A stretch of DNA of 64,000 bases, from positions 3,745,001 through 3,809,000 of the forward strand of contig NC_135561.1 in assembly GCF_964340395.1 (NCBI RefSeq). The letters are read 5' to 3'. The translations under genes and the position numbers were made by a program. The stretch's first letter is position 1; the number at the start of each line of letters is the position of its first letter. Of the stretch, positions 1 through 12,505 are shown piece after piece. Under the pieces are notes generated by a model. The model was not told the DNA's origin and did no database searches. It saw only the letters and a list, made by a program, of their open reading frames with translations. This stretch comes from Glandiceps talaboti (taxonomy: Eukaryota > Hemichordata > Enteropneusta > Spengelidae).

Positions 1-33
1 TTAAAAGAATTATTCGGGTAAGTAGTATTATGT

Positions 34-256
34 ACCACCACCACCACCACCACCACCACCACCACCACCACCACCACCACCACCTCCTCCCCTACCACCA
101 TCACCTCCCCTACCACCACCACCATTACCACCACCACCACTACCACAGCCCCTACCACCACTCCTATCACCAATACCACCACCACTACCACAGCCCCTAC
201 CACCACTTCCACCACCACCACCACCACCACCACCACCACCACCACCACCACCACCA
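34..256. repeat. (CCA)n trinucleotide tract
   Basis: Nearly pure CCA/CAC triplets with CTA/CCT interruptions run for about 220 bases. Both strands stay open through it (poly-His on +, poly-Gly on -), but this is a by-product of the triplet and not a gene. It lies upstream of the first visible SLC34 exon, probably in an intron of that gene. Confidence 0.9.
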
Positions 257-623
257 TTGCTACTATGCCCTATAGTATGAAAGTGTCTATCTATAAATGA
301 AATATCGATAAACAAATTTACAAAGAAAGTTTTAACATTTCTAAGTGACTTACTACTACTTACGTACTAATTTCATACTTCCAATAAATTAATGAGACAT
401 TTCAAACGTAACTGTGTAAGAGGCACGGAAAAAGCCCTTTTTTGTGGTACATCCTGTAACATAATCATTCACGTCAACGGCAATAAAAAGCCGCCGTGCT
501 ACTACGAACAGGGTTCGTGGACTCTACATGAAAACCGACCAGTCACAGTGGGTAAATACACATGTAATGTCCGTCTGTTGAAACACGTGCTACAGAGTTT
601 TGTTTTGTATCTTTCAATTTCAG

Positions 624-3281
624 TTAGATCTAGCTGTGATAGAAATGAAAGCTGTTGGTGTGTCTGATTCTGAAGAGGAAAGTTTAGTAGATAGATGGTG
701 TGTTACTGATGACGTCAATTACAATGATACAGTGTACATGAATTCTACACTGTATAACTATACTACAGTTCATAACTACACAATATTTGTAAAGAGATGT
801 AAGTACACGTTTATCATCGCTTCACCTACAAATGTCAGTAAAGTCTGAGGCGGCATTTAGTTGATCTACGAAAGCGAGACATCGTATATCACGTACCGAT
901 AAAGTTTAAGTACTATGCATGTTTGTGCAGTCTAAAATTTACCTCCATTCTAGAGACTGGTGCTTTTTTTGTTTCGTTTAGTTATACACGTATATGTTGA
1001 AGATGTACTGTTGTAACGTTGCCAAGGACTACAGTGACAATTGATCCATATTAAAGGGGCACATGTTTAATATATTATACATGTTTAGGCATAGTTTTAC
1101 TGCATATTTGAAAGGTATTCGCATTATTGTACCTACTGAAGCACACTTAGCCACCACTTGCAATTGACTGAACTCAAACCTGGTATAAGTTATACCGGTA
1201 ACTTATAAACTATCTGATAACGTAATTGATATAATTAGTATACAGCCCTCTAGTGTCCACTTATTGAAGCATACTTAACCATCACTTGCAATTGCCTGAA
1301 CTCAAACCTGGTATTAAGATATAACTCACAAACGATAATCTATTATACGTATCAAAAATGTTCACGAAATTCCTACTATGTAATAAACTGTTCTTACAAT
1401 GCCAGAAGACAATCATAATGTTATTTTAAAATGCATCAACATAAACATTATACTGGTTTTATTTAAGTAGTTTCACTTTGAGTAAAAAGCCTACAAACTT
1501 AGCTTGTGCCAATTTACATCTTTGTAAGTGGTTTTTGATTCCCGTCTCTATCCTACCCCTGGTTACGTAGGTAAACTTTGAATACGATCAGAATTCTCTT
1601 ACTAATCTTTTGACATTGTGTATTCTGAAAATAAAACATGGCGGTTGGTTGTCTAATGTAAATGCAATAAGAATACATTTACCTGCCTTCCTACTCAAGA
1701 GTACGTACAGTCCTCATCCAAACAATTCATTGACAATAGAGTGCAAAGTCTAACCATTGTCTTAAGAGGTGAGATCACAACCAAAATAGAATGAGTTTAT
1801 ACATGTTGTTTTTCATTATTTAGTAGTTACTTGACAACTTCATTTTATGATTCAATCATCATAAAATCTCTCTTTAATACTATTTCATTATTGTTTGGTG
1901 TGTTCTCATTATTTTCCCATCATTCATTATTATTAGGGTAATTTAATATTTTATTGTTTCATAAATATTTAGTAGTTTAATCATTATTTCTTCATTATTT
2001 AATAATTCATAACAAGTATTTTGTCAACGTAGAAGTTATTTAGTCTGCAACTATTGAAAAAGAATAAATTATTTGACTTTTTTTTCACTTTTAGAAATAA
2101 AGTTATGTGAATAGTTCATATGTCAATTTGTTACAGTTCATTCAGAAAGTCTGTTATACTAAGGACTGAACAAATCGTTGGAGTGAAAATTATCTTTACA
2201 ATATGTGGTTTATCTTCTGCGTCATTTCAGTCTTGAAACGAGACTTTCTATCGTCGCTCGGAAAGTTGTCCAATAAAAGCATCTGAAGCCTCAGGCAAGC
2301 CCTCGGCCTTGACATTAGGCGACCTATGGCCGATTTTAAAGTTAGCAGAATTGTCCAAAGGGCTAACAACAATTATGTTTTTTTTATTCAACAGGTGATT
2401 TTTTGTTTGCTCACGTGGACTGGTCAGATGAAGCCATTGGGATCATTTTACTTGCTGTATCATTAGTGTTATTGATGGGGTGTCTATTTGTGATTGTGAA
2501 GTTGTTGAAGTCCATAGTACGTGGCAGCGCCACCAACGCCACTAAGAAATTTCTGAATGCCAAGTTTCCCGGAAAACTGGCTTGGCTGTCTGGTTATGTC
2601 GCTATGTTGATTGGATGTTTTTTTACAATACTATTACAAAGTAGCTCTGTGTTTACATCAATTGTTACTCCAATTGTCGGTATGGGGTTGATAAGTCTTG
2701 AACGAATGTACCCTTTGACACTGGGGGCAAATATAGGAACAACCTTTACGAGTATTATGGCAGCTTTTGCAAGTTCGAACTCAACAGATTTTGAAGAAGG
2801 TGTCCAGATATCTCTATGCCACTTATTTTTCAATCTCTTCGGGATTGTTCTGTGGTATCCAATCCCCAAGATGAGGAAACTTCCAATAAAGGCAGCCACA
2901 TTCCTGGGTAATACAACAGCTGGCTATCGATGGTTTTCTATAGCATATATTCTAATTATATTTTTCCTCATACCTTCAATATTTCTTGCACTGTCATTGC
3001 TTGGCTGGCAGTATGTGGTAGTGGCGGTGGTTATTGTTGTCATCATTGTAGGATCTATTATAACTTTAAACATATTTCAGACGAAATGCGCTGGAAATCT
3101 GCCAAAGAAACTTCAAACTTGGGACTTTTTACCCAAATACCTCCGCTCACTAGAGCCATATGACAATATAATATCAAGGTGCACGAGGAAATGTAAATGT
3201 CGAAGACATAGAAATTCCCAAGAAACAATTGAGGACCAAGACTTTCCTTTACAAGAAATAAATACATCAACAAGTCATTGA
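624..3281 (+). CDS. SLC34-type Na+/phosphate cotransporter, 3' two exons (partial)
   Basis: Type II sodium-dependent phosphate cotransporters carry Na+ and inorganic phosphate across the apical plasma membrane. Two exons are visible: 624-798 and 2395-3281, joined in phase 1 (acceptor TTTCAG, donor GTAAGT). The first encodes the large extracellular loop, with four N-glycosylation sequons (NDT, NST, NYT twice) and two cysteines at its ends, as in vertebrate NaPi-IIb. The second encodes the C-terminal half: several membrane segments, the family's second QSSS repeat near 2637-2648, GANIGTT near 2730, a WYPIP segment and a QTWDFLPKYLRSL segment before the cytoplasmic tail. The tail ends STSH rather than the TRL/TAL end of the mammalian proteins. 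The stop is at 3279-3281, and AATAAA at 3548 or 3582 could end the transcript. The N-terminal exons must lie left of position 1. The family assignment is firm; orthology to SLC34A1, A2 or A3 is not resolvable here. Confidence 0.9.
1051..1452 (+). repeat. Interspersed repeat family R1, copy 1
   Basis: Begins with TTAAAGGGGCACATG and matches the block at 50703-50995 on the same strand and 30451-30643 on the other. Shared landmarks are the AAAGGGGCAC start, CACTTGCAA.TG..TGAACT in the middle and CCAGAAGACAAT near the end. This copy contains an internal duplication of about 120 bases (segments near 1130 and 1253). It lies in the last intron of the SLC34-like gene. No coding capacity is seen; the class is unknown, perhaps a SINE or non-autonomous transposon. 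Confidence 0.65.
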
Positions 3282-5921
3282 CAATGACATAGTTCCCGCT
3301 ATGACCATTTTTGTTTGCGATTTTTCTATGTCCAAAGACACAACTCAGACATGCTTGAACAGATCTCATTCAAAGTTGGTATTAGGACAGTTCTAACGTG
3401 ACCCCCCCCCGCACATCAAGTGGTGTTTTCCAAAATGACCCCTCCCCACCCACTTAAAGCGACATTTTTCAAAATGTCTCCCCCACCAAAAACACCGCCC
3501 CAATCGCTTGAAAATGTCCAGCCCCTAAATACTGCAAGGGGAAGGATAATAAAAGAGTTCAAAGATCTCGTACTTCGATGCCAATAAATGGTATATGCAT
3601 TGAAGCCCAAGTCTTCATTAGTAAATCATTAGACACAATGTACAATACTACAGTCTCATTAACAATCGTAGGCAACACTATTTCAATGACCTGCCTCATT
3701 AACAACCGTAGGCAACCAATATATTTATTCGCCATCCCTATGTGAAGTCTGAGGTAAACATAGCTACATCTTGTACCCTGACAAGGTAAGTCTATCTCTA
3801 TGTGTCGTTTTCAAGAGAGATATCACGTTCATCATTTTTAATAACTATACCACGATTTTAAAGGAAAGAACGTGAAAGACTAAGACCACCATACACAAAT
3901 GTAGTGGTCTGGGGTTGAAATCAAATATCAACAAATTATCTATCTGTACATCTGACGAACTACTGATATCCCAACCCTAGTCGTAGAATGAAGGGCTAAT
4001 AAGATATGAGGGCTGAACAGTTGATCTAACACCAGTGTTCATCCCGACATTATTAATTTTCAATATTTTATAGTGCTTACTATAAAACAGAATTTACTCT
4101 TTGTCATTGTATGATCTTGGCTAGACGGTGTGCGCATGTGCTGACTGAAACGACAATGTCGAGATCATTCAAATTCATTGAATTGTTCTAAGGTATAAGC
4201 TATGATCATTATATATAGCATCTATTTATACGACGGTTATGAACTCACAGGTCGAAAACAGTACATGAAACCACTATCCGTCCTAAGCCAAATAGAAGGT
4301 GTGCCATTCATACTAACACAGAGTATTTTATTTGAATGAACATTACGTTTAGACTCACATAATCCAAAGCCACTAAATGCATAAAAACAGATGAAAACAA
4401 AATATAGACTAATTAATATATCAACATGCAAATGAAAAAAACCAAAACAGATTCATAACGGAAAACATAATATACATCATCTAAATATAGATTCTCTCTT
4501 CGCCGTCGCCGTGTAAACCACCAAGCCTCTTTATTTACAACACGCATAGTCAGCAGGAACCCAGTGGATTTAAAAAAAATAATTCTCTGGCACGCGAGAA
4601 AGAATTTTCGTAAGAGTTTTCGTAAACCCAGTAAAAATAACTGACTTGCTAGAATTAATATATTACGCTAGGGAAGCAACAATATAAGATTGAGAACATC
4701 TGATGTCTCGACGAAGGTGTCATATCAGTTGTATACATTGTACATTGACCGTAGGTCATCATAAAATACCTGTAATCACGAGAGTAATACATATTATATT
4801 GTCATAGGTGTTGTCAGTCTGTGTCCAAAGTGGTCTGAAATCTAGCCTACTTGAATGGCTTTACAATAAAACTGCCAGACGATTACAAATAAATGATGGG
4901 CGGTATCATCCGTTTTCATTCTTCTATTTTATATTCCCGACATCGCCTGTATCATTGCCATCGATTTCATTAGATTTGTTATCTTTTGGGATAACAGTAT
5001 CAATGAACAATCACGTGATCATTTATTGGTGGTAGCAAATTGACACATTAACAGTAGTAGGGTCGATGAACTAATAAGTTGAACGCAATATATACCAATT
5101 CTTATGTCTCCATTACTAATTCATTGTCACAGTGATAGGAAACTTATTACAGAGTTTTAAGACTATAAAATTCATTCCCGACTTTCTCATCACTTAGGAT
5201 TAAGCACTATCATTGACTGTCACGTGTTTGAATTTATATAATTAATTAATTAATTAATCCTGTTTGAAATTCCTTTTGTAAACCTATCCCAGAGACTTGG
5301 CTTGACAATGTCGATCGTATACTAGTATGTCAAGCCACATAGTCCAGTCTCTGAGCTATTGTAAACCACACTGAAACAGACTTTGAAGTGACATTACTTT
5401 ATCATAATCATAACTTACTCACTCAGATAGCAGCTGAGGCAACATCTTTTTCAACTCTTTTGATTGGTTACTCTTACTAATTCGAAATTTCATAAGGGAC
5501 CTTCAGTAATTGCATGGGAGAGGGCTGGGAGAAATGCCCGGAATGCTGCATAGAATATTACCCTCTCCCGATTGTGTCGTGCTAAAAAGTGGCTATCTCC
5601 CAATTTCCTTTCTCTAAAATATGACCTACTTTGAAAATATTCCAAAAATATGGTTTAAATGCTGTCAGAAAGGACAATAGTCCCGGAATCAATTTCTTAA
5701 AGGACTCAATATATTCCCCTTCCGAGCTTGTTTTGAATAAAATGACCCTTAGCTTCTTTCTTTTCTATAGAATGAATGTACTGCAAAAGTACCGTGCCAT
5801 TGATGTGTCATTTTCAAAGAAAAACTCAGACTTTAACATCCACGCCTAGCTTTGATCCAGAAAGCCATCAAATTGAAGTACTCCCATAAGGAAAGAACCA
5901 CACGGTTGCTGGATCTTTAAG
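3282..5921. other. Intergenic: SLC34-like gene to SLCO gene A
   Basis: No convincing coding sequence on either strand; the open frames are under 80 codons and show no family features. It holds C-rich repeat fragments at about 3400-3530 and a small hairpin at 5291-5352. The promoter and any non-coding first exon of SLCO gene A should lie here, but no TATA box or clear motif was recognised. Confidence 0.6.
5291..5352. repeat. Small inverted repeat
   Basis: The arms AGAGACTTGGCTTGACA and, on the right, TGTCAAGCC...AGTCTCT pair with a short insertion in the right arm. A related half-element is at 54211-54236. Possibly a decayed MITE; no target duplication was seen. Confidence 0.4.
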
Positions 5922-7905
5922 ATGGAAGACATTACTAAGTATGAAACAAACCAGGATCGGGCAAATGGTGAAGCTATTGACGGTAACTATGACGTCACGA
6001 GTAAGGATGTCGTCACAGACTCGGTCTGTACTGACTCAGAGAGTATTGGAAATGATACTAAGACTAAATCTACTCGTTGGGGATGGTTTAATTACAGACC
6101 TGACTATCTGCAATGTTTCAATAGCGCCCCCTGGTTGTGTTCAAGTCTAAGTTCTCTATATTTCACCCAGTCTATGGTTATGTGGGGATTTCTATTCGTC
6201 AGTTTGACAAGTATCGAGAAACGTTTCGACCTTCCGAGTACAGCATCGGGGATCATCGTCGCTTCGTACGACATATGCTCCGCACTAGTTGTACTCTTTA
6301 TTAGTTACTATGGCAACTATGGAAACAAATCTCGCATCCTTTCCATCGGCTGCTTCATCATGGGATGCGGATCTCTAATCTATACACTTCCCCATTTCAC
6401 ATCGGAAGACTATCTCCCTGGAGATGAAAACTACACTGAACAACTTTGTGATCGATCAGAAACTGTAGCAGATCCATGTGATGACGATGACTGGACGTCT
6501 TCGACATTAACGTATTATTTCATAGTTTTTATTATTGCACAATGTCTACATGGTCTTGGTGGAACACCAGTCTACACGGTTAGTCCTCCTTACATGGACG
6601 AAAACGTATCTACTAAACGTGCAGGAATGTATATGGGTAAGATAATCTACAATACATTCATATTGGTCTGTCAAATTGGAGATGGGGTGAGGGCAAATAT
6701 TTATAACAGTACAGCAAGAGGTGCACTACAACACCCCTACGAGGGGTTAGACACCAACATGCATGGCACAACAAAATCGTATTTTCACTATGTACTCTTG
6801 GTGAATTTTGTCTTGTCTTGAACGTACACCGTACCCATAGTTTGTCTACGTCTTGGATCTGTGTTCATCTCAGATTGTTTTCGGATAGTGAAGAGCAAAG
6901 CGGAATCGCAGATCCAGTCATGACATAGACAGGCTACGTACACAGTGACAAGTGCAACCTAAATCCCTCTGTCACAGATATAGGAACCCAACTCGTTTAT
7001 ATTGATACATAAAATTTGAGTTTCCTATATTCATTCTGAGTTAAAATCAAAGTTTACTATCTGGTTAGTCTTTGCATTACATCATCATCAACTGCCGTCT
7101 TTGTCAACTCTTATTATTATATTAAAAACAAACTATGGCTCTCCTGTTTTAACATATCATACCCAGTAATGATAAAACTTATATTAAGATAATTTGTCTC
7201 ATTTTTTCTCGTTCTATTTGTTTGGCAAAGGTTCTATAAACGTTGCGACCGGTTGTTTTTGTTTGTCATGCGATTTTATGTTTTGTCATGCAATTTCGGC
7301 ATACTGTTGTTGGTTTTCAAAGTTTTCGTCATTTTGTTGACCAGGTATTATGTACGGGTTTAGCACACTTGGCCCAGCAGTTGGTTTAATTCTTGGTGGA
7401 TATTTTTTAACAATATACACAGATATCAAGTATGCTGACAGGTAAATATTTCACATATCGAAAAGACATATATCTCCTATTCTCCTGTCTTTGATTTTTT
7501 ATCATCTGAAGAACGTTATACCATAGATGTCTATGGTTATACTGTTGCAGACGTATGTTTGTTTTTAGAAAACTTTAAGTTTCTCCACGGTTTGTTAAAT
7601 ATTTTAAACAATTGATCGTGACAACTTACTCCAACTTTATAAATGTATAGTTAAATTACTGTCAAATTTTGTTTAGCCTTTTTATATCGTAATCTGTGAT
7701 TTTACTTGCTGTATCACTAATGAAAAAAAATTTACAGATAGCGATGTAACCAGGCTAAACTCTTCATTAAAATTTGGTAGATAATGAAATAATTGTAAAA
7801 CTTTCATTGATTATAAAGGCAAATGAAATGCTGATATTTACCCACAATTCAATGATCTCACCTTTCTACGTGGTTTAATCACATTAGATGCTTTTATTTG
7901 TATGC

Positions 7906-7980
<75 letters not shown>

Positions 7981-10829
7981 ACTAACCCGTATACATTATA
8001 TGTGTGTATACATTTTACAGTATTCAAATAACACCTGAACATCCAGCTTGGGTTGGAGCATGGTGGCTGGGTTTTCTAATTGGTTGGATTATGTCATGGC
8101 TAGTATCACTTCCATTAAGTGGATTTCCAGAAGAACTTCGTGGTAAGTAGAAAACTCGAGTGATATTATAAAGATGCCAAAGATTGACAGAACGTTTCAA
8201 ATAGCTTCCTATAGCTTCCTATACCCAATATTAATATTCTCCCGCCCACTTTCCCTCCCCTCCCCTCCCCAACAATATACGCACGGCGTTCATATTTTTG
8301 TACTCCTTTTGGAATCAGAACCTGGACAGATCTAGATACCAACTTTTAAGAAATTAAAAAGACATCTCTTGTAAACCACAATTCAAACCTGAGTGAATGA
8401 TAGAAAGACAGGATTTACTGATTTATCAATTTATCCGGAACTTTAAAAAAGTAAATACTTTAGCTTATGCCACAAATGAGATTTGTTTGTGACGGGTGGC
8501 TATTGATTTACCAATCATGGTTGAATGATTGATGTGGAATCAGTCGGAATAAATCAATATCTGCAAAGCTCGGGAACTTTGAAAAGTAGGGAATGCAATA
8601 TTTACCACCAGATTCAACCCTAAACATTATGACATTTATCTTTCAGGCACAGAGGAAGTGAAAAACAATCGAGAAGTGCAAACTCATCACTCGGAGTCTC
8701 AGATCGAAGCATCTCAACAAGGTTTTGGCGTCAGTTTCAAAGATTTCCCAAAATCATTGTGGTTACTATTGAAAAATCCTGCGTATGTCTTGTTACTTTT
8801 AAGTGCTTGTTCAGGTGCAATGATCGTTACAGGGTTCGCCGTGTTTATGCCCAAATTTATAGAGAACCAATATAATCAAACTGCTGGTGTCGCCTCTGCT
8901 ATGTTTGGTGAGTTTGAAACAGTCACGTGTTGAATTGTGTATAGTATGCTCTCTCACGTAATGACATGTTCTGTCATGATATTGGTTTCTATGTTTAATA
9001 TGATTACCTTCATGGATAACATAGCGATAATCAGAGCCAGCAAATAACTTTAACTAACATACACATACATACATACATACATACATACATACATACATAC
9101 CATACACAGTTTTAGCTGCTGTTTTTTCCTTAAATCAAACTGTGTTCTGTTTTATTACAGGGATTGCGGTCATCCCCGGTGCAGTGGGTGGAACTGTTCT
9201 GGGTGGATGGGTCGTAAAAAGATTTGATCTAAAAGTCAGGGGCATGCTGAAATTTATATTTGGTTGTACTGCGATTGTCCTGGTTTTAGCTGTGATTTTT
9301 ATGATGCACTGCCCAGAAGATCCACTGGCAGGGGTTTTTGTTCCTTATCATCCAAATGGGTCAGATTTTATTCATAATTATTTTCTTTGATCTCATTGTT
9401 CCATAGATTTTCCCACTAAACAAGTTTTGAGGGTATATATAGAGCATCCAGTTATTCACAATATATAAAGCTGCTAAGCTTTGTACCACTGTTAGGATTA
9501 AAAATATCGGAATTGGGTCTAAATTTACACAATTTTGACGATACTGTTATTCGCTAATATTTTTCATCATTCAGCCAAGAAAGAAAGAAAGAGTGTGTTT
9601 CTCTGTTATGTCGTTGAGTAAGGAATGTTGTTAGCATAAGTAGGACCAAAGTCGACAGACAGACCAGTGACAAAGTCGTGATGAGTATTATCGTGTGAAT
9701 GAAGACAATATTGAGGAATAATATAATTATACACTCCCAAGCGTAATTTATGGAAAATTGAGAAAAAGCAGTTACAATATTAATTTTGAATGTTTTGACC
9801 ACCGCTGAACCAGTGACGTAAACGAGAGTTGTCATGACGTAGAACGACCAGGGTATTAAAGATACACATATTTTGTTCAAACACGTTCAATCATAGACCC
9901 TATTTCGTGTAGGGTCTATGGTTCAACCTGATTTAAGTGTGGTACGATAACGGATATCAATTATTCATATTTTTTAATTAAAATTTCAGAACTGACCAAG
10001 ATGAAGCTAACCTAACAGCTGCTTGCAATGCTGGTTGCCAGTGTTCAACTGAAATCTATTCACCAGTGTGTGGATCTAACGGTGTTCAGTATTTCGATGC
10101 TTGTTTTGCAGGTTGTACGGCCCACAATAAAGATGAAGGGGTAATCACAATTTACATCTGTCTAACTTTCGCAAACTACTAGATCACAAGGGTCTATGCA
10201 TAAACATAAACTAGCTAAAGACCGCAGAAATTTCTGGACAGTAAGATGGAAATGTCCGCACCATGATTTTGTTTTTACGTGTATGTCAATGACCCTGGCA
10301 ATGAGCGAAGCAAATCCCTCACTGAGAGGTTTAAGTTCTTGGTATTTGTAGTTCTTCATCAAATATAGATATACATGCGCGGTTCAAGTGTTGTCAGGGG
10401 TTTTCAACCACTCAATGCATCAAAGTATGTCACTTATACTCATTCATACAATACCTTGACTGTATTCCACGTTCAGTAGCTAGCAGTAGCAGACAAACAA
10501 TGGAGTAATCCAGCTGAAAGGAACAAGACTGTTATATATTTGTTTTCGGAGATTGGCTATTTATGAAACTAGGTAAAATAATAAATATATAAGTTAATTT
10601 TTTTTCCGTAGATATTCTACGATTGTAGCTGCGTATGGAACAGTACCACGTTGTCACGTGATCATTATGGATATGCAAATGAGGGCAAATGTGACTCAGG
10701 CTGTGAAGCATGGAAACTACCAGTATTTCTTTTTTTATTCTTCATCATTATGATTTTTGTGTTTGCCCGTATGGTACCAGGTACTATTACCCAAATGAGG
10801 TGAGACTCTATAGTTGTGATGTTGTTGTT

Positions 10830-10909
<80 letters not shown>

Positions 10910-11263
10910 AAAAAATAAATATAAAGCATTGATTGAATCTTGGGAAATACCAATGAACAAAAAATGCGATGTCCTAAATTTTTGAAAAACATTTAGTATA
11001 TATAGTGACACCTTTCTTGGATCAATTTTGAAAAGTTATATGTACTGATTGTTCGACCAGAAGATTGAAAGTTTGTGTGTTGTTTTCATTCTCTGCTATA
11101 ACAGTCAAAGTTTAACATTTTGTTTCACGTTATTACGTCTTTGTTTTATGATATTTGATTTTATTATTTGCAGACTTGTTCCAGACAATCAAAGAGCATT
11201 TGCAATGGGAATCGGATCACTAGCCACTAAATTACTAGGTATGTATGTATGTATGTATGTATG

Positions 11264-11294
<31 letters not shown>

Positions 11295-11797
11295 CATCAT
11301 TGTTGTTTTTTCCACCCCTTACCGTGCCATAAGACAGTCAATCTCTTTGTCCATATTTTCTCAATATTTTAGGCGGAGTGCCAGCACCGATCATATTTGG
11401 AGTAGCTATCGATAAATCCTGTGCATTGTGGCATCACGACTGTGAACAGAGAGGTTCATGTTGGGTGTACGATCCTCTACAGTTTAGTTTTCGTCTCACC
11501 CTCCTCGGAGTTGTGTTCACCTTTCTTGGCCTGGTTCTCACTTCCCTCACGTACATTGTGTACAAACCACCCACGTCGGAAGAAAATGGTGGAATTGGAA
11601 AAGATGACTCAGAGGGGTTAGAATTAAGTGATGGGAATTTCACAAAGACGCCCTCTGGAGTCAAACTTGTTGGATATACTGATACCCAGGGTGTTGACAA
11701 CATGCAAGAACAACTGTCTATCGAATCGAAAGGCATAGCTCGTGAAGACAGTCAAGCAGTCTTAGTTGACTCTGAAGTTTTTGCTGGCGACTTGTAA
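5922..11797 (+). CDS. SLCO gene A: organic anion transporting polypeptide
   Basis: A 12-TM solute carrier of the SLCO/OATP family for sodium-independent uptake of amphipathic organic anions at the plasma membrane; the substrate is unknown. Coding exons: 5922-6636, 7345-7441, 8021-8142, 8647-8907, 9161-9359, 9990-10140, 10612-10799, 11174-11238, 11373-11797 (2223 nt, 740 aa; every phase fits). The cytoplasmic N-terminus of about 70 residues leads to TM1. The OATP signature is HPAWVGAWW at about residues 278-286. A large TM9-10 loop with a cysteine-rich Kazal-like fold (CNAGCQC, PVCGSNG, DACFAGC, DCSC) spans exons 6-7, then VPDNQRAFAMG, the CWVYD motif and a cytoplasmic tail. The donor after exon 5 (GTCAGA) is weak, but the phase demands it. 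The donor of exon 8 begins a GTAT microsatellite. This is the tandem paralogue of gene B. The start ATG is the first in frame and sits just upstream of a WGWF segment shared with gene B. Confidence 0.93.
6838..6945. repeat. Short inverted-repeat element, copy 1
   Basis: TGTCTACGTCTTGGATCTGTG on the left pairs imperfectly with CGCAGATCCAGTCATGACATAGACA on the right. The right end resembles 40294-40335. It lies in intron 1 of SLCO gene A, a probable MITE-like fossil. Confidence 0.4.
7908..7980. repeat. (TGA)n microsatellite
   Basis: An uninterrupted TGA triplet tract of about 73 bases in intron 2 of SLCO gene A, ending about 40 bases before the exon 3 acceptor. Confidence 0.95.
9061..9101. repeat. 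(CATA)n microsatellite
   Basis: A perfect CATA tetranucleotide run about 60 bases upstream of the exon 5 acceptor of SLCO gene A. Confidence 0.9.
9885..9925. repeat. Short hairpin in intron 5 of SLCO gene A
   Basis: The arms CATAGACCCT and AGGGTCTATG are perfectly complementary around a 9-base loop, with weaker pairing outside. It could form a stem in the pre-mRNA about 70 bases before the exon 6 acceptor. Function unknown. Confidence 0.6.
10820..10907. repeat. (TTG)n(TCG)n(TTG)n microsatellite
   Basis: A compound triplet tract beginning about 20 bases after the exon 7 donor of SLCO gene A. Poly-Val, poly-Arg and poly-Gln frames here are artefacts of the repeat. Confidence 0.95.
11239..11292. 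repeat. (GTAT)n microsatellite starting at a splice donor
   Basis: Exon 8 of SLCO gene A ends at 11238, and the intron opens with GTATGT repeated every 4 bases for about 54 bases, so the 5' splice site is itself the first unit of the microsatellite. Confidence 0.9.
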
Positions 11798-12283
11798 ATT
11801 CAAGACCCTTTCTAAGTTTGCGCAAATACATTACTGTTCAAATACGTCTAATGACGTACATATACACGAAGCGATGTTATAAGTTCATTTTTATTCGAGT
11901 TATTTGTTACCGTCTTGTTCCAATTTTTTATTTAGATATCTAATAATTAATTGATTTGTCTTATTTACTGTTGATGCCTTCTGAGTGTTATCTTATTAGT
12001 CAGCTTATACAGTGAATCACACCACAAACACATAATGGACCTGGGAAGAGGGAGTGGGCTTCGTCCAAAATCTCAGTGTACGTCACATGTATATGACATG
12101 ACCACTAGAAGACCCATCAAAGTAGAATGGGGTGTGATATACTGTAATATTATCCAACGATCAACAAAGATAGAAAAGTTGATGAAACAGTGACATAATA
12201 GCGGTGATAGACTCATCATTATATGTCACTAGGCGTCAACTTGATTTGACTCGGACATTGCTAGGATAAAAAGCTGTACAACC

Positions 12284-12505
12284 CATAACACCAAAGTAAA
12301 GCATATTCTGTATGTACCACAATCGTTTATAGCATCCATATCAAGTGTAAAAGTATACTGTTTCATTTGTTTAATTGACCACATTGCAAAGGCCACATGC
12401 TAGGCTTGTAAATAAACCAATTGAAACAGTACACCTTTACACTTGATATGATCATGCTATAAACGATAGTAGCACATATAGAAATTACTTTACTTCACTG
12501 TTATC
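12284..12505. mobile_element. MITE-like element with ~75-bp terminal inverted repeats
   Basis: The left arm from about 12284 to 12375 pairs with the right arm from about 12421 to 12505. Shared landmarks are AGTAAAG, ATCGTTTATAGCAT and ATATCAAGTGTAAA, with some mismatches. The spacer is about 45 bases. A further copy of the right end follows at about 12519-12572, so the end was duplicated. It has no coding capacity: a non-autonomous DNA transposon or foldback element. Confidence 0.65.

Noticed and set aside
28-315. Poly-His and poly-Gly open frames
   Set aside because: They are translations of a CCA triplet tract in both directions, with no unique sequence or splice context.
392-667. A 91-codon frame just before the first SLC34 exon, considered as an upstream exon
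   Set aside because: No similarity to the expected SLC34 region, and the recognised exon starts at a good acceptor inside it in another frame.
10735-10992. Poly-Arg/poly-Gln frame
   Set aside because: Antisense reading of the TTG/TCG microsatellite in an SLCO intron.
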